Shown in pieces: positions 59,216 to 64,000 of a stretch of 64,000 bases of DNA; position 1 is the first letter of the stretch, and the number at the start of each line of letters is the position of its first letter. This DNA is from Pycnopodia helianthoides (taxonomy: Eukaryota; Echinodermata; Asteroidea; Forcipulatida; Asteriidae), in the NCBI GenBank assembly GCA_032158295.1, contig CM063246.1, positions 8,309,608-8,373,607 on the forward strand. The letters run 5' to 3'. The notes beneath the pieces were generated by a model. The model was not told where the DNA came from, ran no database searches, and worked only from the letters and a program-made list of their open reading frames with translations. Made by a program: the position numbers and the translations under genes.

Positions 59216-59335
59216 ATGCCGACCAGGTGTATTGCTGCTGTATGCAGCTGAACAACTAATGATGGGGTCAGTCTGCATTTGTTTTCTGCAGATCCTAAGT
59301 ATAAGCGGTTGTGGGCCGCGAAAGTCAGACTAACG
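59216..59335 (+). pseudogene. Broken THAP zinc-finger N-terminus
   Basis: From ATG at 59216 the frame reads MPTRCIAAVCS, then a TGA stop at codon 12, then TTNDGVSLHLFSADPKYKRL and WAAKVRLT. This matches the start of THAP domains: Met-Pro-x-x-Cys, CxxxxC, the SLHxFP-like strand, KxxW and the following basic helix. The later Cys and His of the C2CH site and the AVPTIF box are not present, because the frame decays after about codon 40. THAP domains bind DNA and occur in host factors and in P-element and Kolobok-type transposases. The surrounding repeat-like sequence favours a dead transposon. Confidence 0.72.
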
Positions 59336-61886
59336 ACGTCGTTTTCGGCGCGATGTGCCAGCTAGTATACGCTAGCTAGTACATGTATACTGTGATGTGG
59401 GTGACGTCCGTATACGCACATTTTCTTCCTTAAAATATCGTGCCTTGATTGACGTCACGAACAGCGCCACCATGTGTCAAGGTAATGGGGGGGGGGGCCT
59501 ACTCTTAAATTTGTAATTAAAATAAAAACTAATTTTTAAAAACCTTTGTTAACTGTTTATTTACATTCCACTCATCAAAATACATATATTAATGACAAAA
59601 GCTATTTTCTTTCAAAATACCACTGCCAGGTGCCTTTAAAGGTGGCTGTGTATGTCAAACTGCTATGGGGCTCTTTTCGCAGTCGAAATAGATTGATCAA
59701 TTGTGCGATCAGCAGCGTACAGCCAATGAAGGTGTTGTACCACAACCTCCTCGCACCACAAGCCGCGTCCTAAGGTTGTCAAACAAAAATGGAAGCTTTT
59801 ACAGATGTCCTCCTTCTACCTTATTAATTTTTCAGAGATGACCTCGTAAATCAATCTGCCTTCTTTATCTTTTAGTCTGTTTGTGGTTTCACGAAATGAA
59901 ACGAAAGTAGTTCAACCTACGGGCAGTTCTCACTTAAGAGCTTTCAGGGGGGTCATTTAAACTAACTCCGTCTCGATATTATCATTTCAGTATAGATGAC
60001 TGGACCAATGGGTGCTTCCCTCAAGTACAGTTTTGTCTAATGGTTGTGTGGGATTGATGGATGGGGCGGGTATACAGATCAAGAAATGGGAGTCATTATT
60101 TCTAACACTTGCCAAAATTTAAGAAGAGTATTATGTTCGGGACAATTTTGTCTGGAATGATTTCATGCTGCATAATTCGCGGTCCACCCCCCCCCCCCCC
60201 ATCGCTGCACTTTGTACAGACACTTTGCCAAATTAAATAACACAAAATGTGCACAGTATCACATATTTGTGTAATAGCTTTATACTTTTTATCTTGCTTT
60301 TACCCAAGGTGGCCACATAAAATGTTCACATGTTGAACCTTTAAGTGAGGGAGTAACCCCAGAAATCACAAAATGGAGAAGTTTCCATTAGCTGGCTCTC
60401 AAGTAGGACCGAAAGTTTGATTAGGGTGGAAACCTCAGAACCTAGCAAAAGCTGTCGGCACGACACATGGAAGCCTACTACAAAGAACAGATGGCTCCTC
60501 TTTATCCGAGGGTTAGATCTGGGTAGGTCAATACATGTAATTCTGTACAATTTTGTGCTCGAAGTATATGAGTGAAAATGTTGTTCAGCCCTTTAAAAAA
60601 AACTACACAGTTATGGGACCCGATCCCCCTCTTAGATACGTGGAATGGTCCAGCATAAGATACTAATGACTAAGACTCCCCAAGGGCATTGTACTTTGGA
60701 GAAAGCAGTGAAATAAATAACGGGTACCATTGACTTAATGTTACCAGCCATCACTCAAGGGTTATAAAAAAAAATTATGAGGTGGTTATTTCATCTGATG
60801 GTTCAACATAATTATTAAAGTAGTATACATTAATAAGAAACACCGAGGGAAAATCCCGATGTTGTTACAATTTTATAAAATGATCAGGTGCATATCCCCC
60901 AAAAGATATGGTAAAAAACAAGATTTGAAACGTGTCTATGACTGTTTTTATCATTATCAATAGTTTGCTTCAAAGACGCCCTACGTTGGTGTTGCTAGGC
61001 AACGTTTTAACAACAGCTTCCCCCATGCTGCGACATTACAGTTAGGAAGTTGATGTGATCAAACAGAATTATTCCGCACTCAAATTGCTCACAAGGCCGA
61101 CGCGATTCATCAAGCAAGATCTTTGAGCCGTTTCAGAAACTCTTCGCATATTTCAAAATCTTCTTCTCGTGTGGATATACACCGAGAGTGTTCTTTACAG
61201 GGTCACTTCACACTGATTAAGGAGTTGATAATTAACTATACTTTTTGTGAAACACCTCAGGTTAATCCCAAAACTGAATTGTTACCAAGACAACTTGGAA
61301 AACAGGAAAGTGCGTCTGACGTCATAGTCCCCCGCTAGGAGACAAATAAACAACAACAACGCTGCCATGAATCCTTGCATGGTTTCCATGATGAACGTAA
61401 TCAACAAGTAGACTAAAATTAGAAACATCTCGTTAATTTGTTGCTGGAATAATGACAGCAAGGTCGAACCGACCTACGGACAAACCTGTAATCACATGAA
61501 GAGTGAAAATAATTGGAAAGTTGCAGTTTTTGTAATGAATTTCTTGGAAGGTTTAAGCTGGCTTGGGGATCTCACATTTGTTTTTATTTCCTCAGCACTG
61601 TTAAAACGATGGGTAAAAACTTGTACCCGACGCGTTTATCTCCGTGAAAAATGCTTTTGTTTGGGTAAAATTATTATTACTTTCTTGGGTAAAATTTACC
61701 AATAAATAAGCTAAAATAAAGTATTTAACAGAAGAGTAACATTTTACCCAACAAAAGGGACGGTCACAGAGAGGCATGTGTTTGGTAAATGTTTTATCCA
61801 ACGTTTTAATTAACCTAACATCCCCATCACACACACACCACCATCTACCGGATGAGGTTTGTGGGGTCCTATCACTGTTGCTATAA
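59336..61886. other. No gene recognised
   Basis: CG-containing sequence to about 59480 (GTGACGTCC, ATTGACGTCACGAACAGCG) probably continues the THAP-bearing repeat. After that it is AT-rich with G-runs (59487-59497) and C-runs (60186-60200). Confidence 0.35.
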
Positions 61887-62055
61887 TACACTCCAAGGTC
61901 AGAATTGACCCCAATTCCGGGTCACGTGTGGCCTGACCTATTTCTGGGTCAGTGGCGCAAAATGTCAAAATTACCCAGATAATGGTCAAACTGACACAGA
62001 ATCCGGGTTTAAAAAAATCCCATTCTTAACCAGTTTCTTGGTCAGCCTGGTTCGT
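61887..62055. repeat. GGGTCA-rich element, family D, truncated
   Basis: ACACTCCAAGGTCAGAATTG at the left, with repeated GGGTCA words, ending abruptly at about 62055 where a tRNA-derived repeat begins. Confidence 0.6.
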
Positions 62056-62310
62056 TCGTCGGCCTTGCATATGCACCGATGAATTCTGCATCTGCTAAAG
62101 TATTGCCTAACACTCCTTGTTGCGTTTGCAGTTGGAATAAATCGAGCAGGGTTGTGAGAGTGTCCCATCCGAAGGACGAGGCAATAGTGGTGTCTTGCTT
62201 CAGGACACAAGTGTCAAGACCGGTACTCGAACTCACACTCTGCTGGTCAGAAACACCAGAATTTGTGTGTAATGACCTAGATCGCTCCGCTACGATCACG
62301 TCACCAATTT
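62056..62310 (-). repeat. tRNA-derived short repeat (family F), copy 2
   Basis: Shares CCATCCGAAGGACGAGGCAA, GGACACAAGTGTCAAGACCG and the ACTCGAACTCACACTCTGC block with 3774-4168. The minus strand carries the B-box-like GAGTTCGAGTACCGGTC. Confidence 0.6.
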
Positions 62311-63159
62311 GACCAAGTGTTTCAATTATAATTCTAGAACTTCATCTATTTTTCTTGTCGAACTAAGCAAGTAACTCGGCTGACTGTGTGAGGATACAGG
62401 ATAGTGAAACAAGTATTTTCACTACAAAACATTTAGGCAGTGGTGGGTTTAAATTATATCCTGCTGTTCAAGTCACAGTGCAGTAGCACTAACCAACTTG
62501 CCTGTAAACATCCCCAAGTCATTTTGATTTACTTGCAGTTGGGGATGGTAATTGTCAGCAGACTCCTCGATATTGAGGGGAATAACAGCGTTATAAGCGA
62601 AGCCCCAAATTTCAATAACAATTGCGTGTTTTTTTTCTCTAGGTTCTCTGATGTGTATCCGTTAAATTTGAAATTCCTGAAAATTAAAACAACCTGGGAA
62701 AGATAGAGTCGACTCTCGTTACAAAAAAATTACTTGGACTGGTCAGATCACCTTTTTATAAAATAGGAACGCTGTTATAAGAGGGGAGCAAAAAGAAAGA
62801 AATGAGATTTCGGACCTCAGAATATACTCTTTATAAGCGGTACATTTTATAACGTGCTGTTTATAACGAGGGTTGACCGTATATGGACTACGAGCGAGTC
62901 TATTGCCAGATGGGGAAATGTTTGAGTCAGCTTGAAGACAGCCGTTAATGACCTTTTGGAAACCTTTAGGGTGTTGCTCTACTTTACAATCTATGCTTTA
63001 TATGATTTCAGGGGGAAACGCTTGGGGTGTTTTTCCATCAAGAACTAAAAAGACTGTGCCCTCAGTGTTTGTGATTTAAAAAAACTTTACACATCTTGAG
63101 TCTGTAGAAGACGTTTTTCATGTAGGCGGTGATGCCATCGCTCTTTATTTTCTAACTTC
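62311..63159. other. No gene recognised
   Basis: AT-rich, with a short inverted motif TAAAATGTACCGCTTATAAA/TTTATAACG around 62830-62865. Confidence 0.35.
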
Positions 63160-63500
63160 CATTTTTTCTTCTTCTTCTTCTTTCTCCTATTCTTCTTTAT
63201 CTTCTTCTTCTTCATCTTTTTCATCATCCTCTTCTTCTCCATCTTCTCCTTCTGTCTCCTCTTATTCTTCATCTTCTTCTTCGTCCTCCTCTTCCTCACC
63301 ATCTTCCTCTTTTTCCTCCTCCTCTTCTTTTTCTTCCTCTTCTTCTTCATGTTTTTCTTCTTTATCTTCTTCTTCTTTTTCATCTTTTTCTGCTCCCTCC
63401 TTTTATTTGTCCTCTTCATCTCAATCTTCTTCTTCTTCCTCCCCCTTCTTCTTCATCTTCTTCTTCATTTTCTTCTTCTTCTTTTTCATCTTATTTTGTT
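63160..63500. repeat. Polypyrimidine (TCT/TCC)n tract
   Basis: About 340 bp almost free of purines on the plus strand, apart from scattered A in TCATC words. The minus strand therefore reads as a Lys/Arg/Glu-rich frame of about 110 codons (63087-63419), which is an artefact. Confidence 0.93.
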
Positions 63501-64000
63501 TCCTCTTATTTATCTCCCTTGTTAATCATCTAGGGCCTTTGGGGTGTACAGATTAAAGTTATTTTTCAACCTCCCCCACCCGCTAAAAAGTAACTTACAA
63601 TGTCACAAGAACCGTGCCAGAAAATGAACGGATGGACTTAATTAGGCACTCAGTTCCGATATTGGAACGATCAAGACGTTGTTAATTTGACCCCCTAAAA
63701 CACCTTGTGGAGGGGATGAGGTGATGCTCGGGGCTCGATGTCATGTCGAGTTGATGTCAAGTCGAGTTAAAGTTCAATGTCATTGTGCTTACCGGTACAC
63801 ATTGATAGCAACTCTTGCCGCGAGTGTTTCCCAGGGGAAAAGTTATGCTTCAAATGCTGCTTTGTAATGAACGAAGTGGGATTGTTTTCCTGGACAACCG
63901 ACTACTTTTTGTTTTTATGTTAATAAGTCTTTCACAAGAAGGTGGATTAATGAGATTTTACAATCTAATTATCTAAAGAAGTATTATGAGTAGGAGAAGC
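63501..64000. other. Right edge, no confident gene
   Basis: On the minus strand TACCG|GTAAGC at 63793/63792 is a good donor. It follows a short open block ending GKSCYQCVP, which recalls the start of Ly6/uPAR-type modules, but no acceptable acceptor or start codon is seen. Confidence 0.3.

Noticed and set aside
63087..63419. Lys/Glu/Arg-rich 110-codon frame
   Set aside because: It is the complement of a polypyrimidine microsatellite, not a nuclear protein.

Overview
This is a eukaryotic, animal-type genomic window. It is AT-rich and intron-dominated, full of short terminal-inverted-repeat (TIR) elements, microsatellites, minisatellites and decayed retrotransposons, and has no long open reading frames. 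The style of the ~350-400 bp TIR elements (ends such as AAAGGCACTGTACAC and GGAACATTACAGAATTGG) and of the tRNA-derived repeats looks like an echinoderm, perhaps a sea star. That is inference from recalled repeat style, not a search result.

Two multi-exon genes can be read, both on the minus strand. Gene 1 spans about 29.2 to 1.8 kb and probably continues off the left edge. It has a signal-peptide exon (29090-29213), a CUB domain split over two exons (5219-5403 and 3517-3748) and an LDL-receptor class A exon (1806-1934). All joins are in phase. Intron 1 is about 23.7 kb and introns 2 and 3 consist largely of mobile elements.

Gene 2 spans about 50.8 to 44.8 kb. It has a TATA box, a signal-peptide exon (50598-50670) and four candidate phase-1 exons (49077-49283, 47622-47762, 46716-46763, 44828-44911). 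Two of these encode related blocks around a DLPPPG motif, each preceded by a KR pair. I recognise no family; it is a secreted hydrophilic protein, possibly a peptide precursor or matrix protein, and its 3' end was not found.

Between the genes lies a tandem triplication (29502-35729) that starts about 290 bp upstream of the gene 1 start codon. Units 2 and 3 carry a ~657 bp TIR element made of 42-bp palindrome-rich repeats. Unit 1 keeps the empty target site, so the order of events can be read directly. Downstream follow two more TIR elements, large TTG/CTG microsatellites and a 5'-truncated LINE (minus strand, ~40.34-39.16 kb).

The right-hand 13 kb has no confident gene. It holds an RTE-like retrotransposon 3' tail, one isolated exon candidate (56235-56314, minus), a broken THAP zinc-finger N-terminus (59216-59335), tRNA-derived and TIR repeats and a long polypyrimidine tract. 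No structural RNA gene, CRISPR array or prokaryotic feature was seen.
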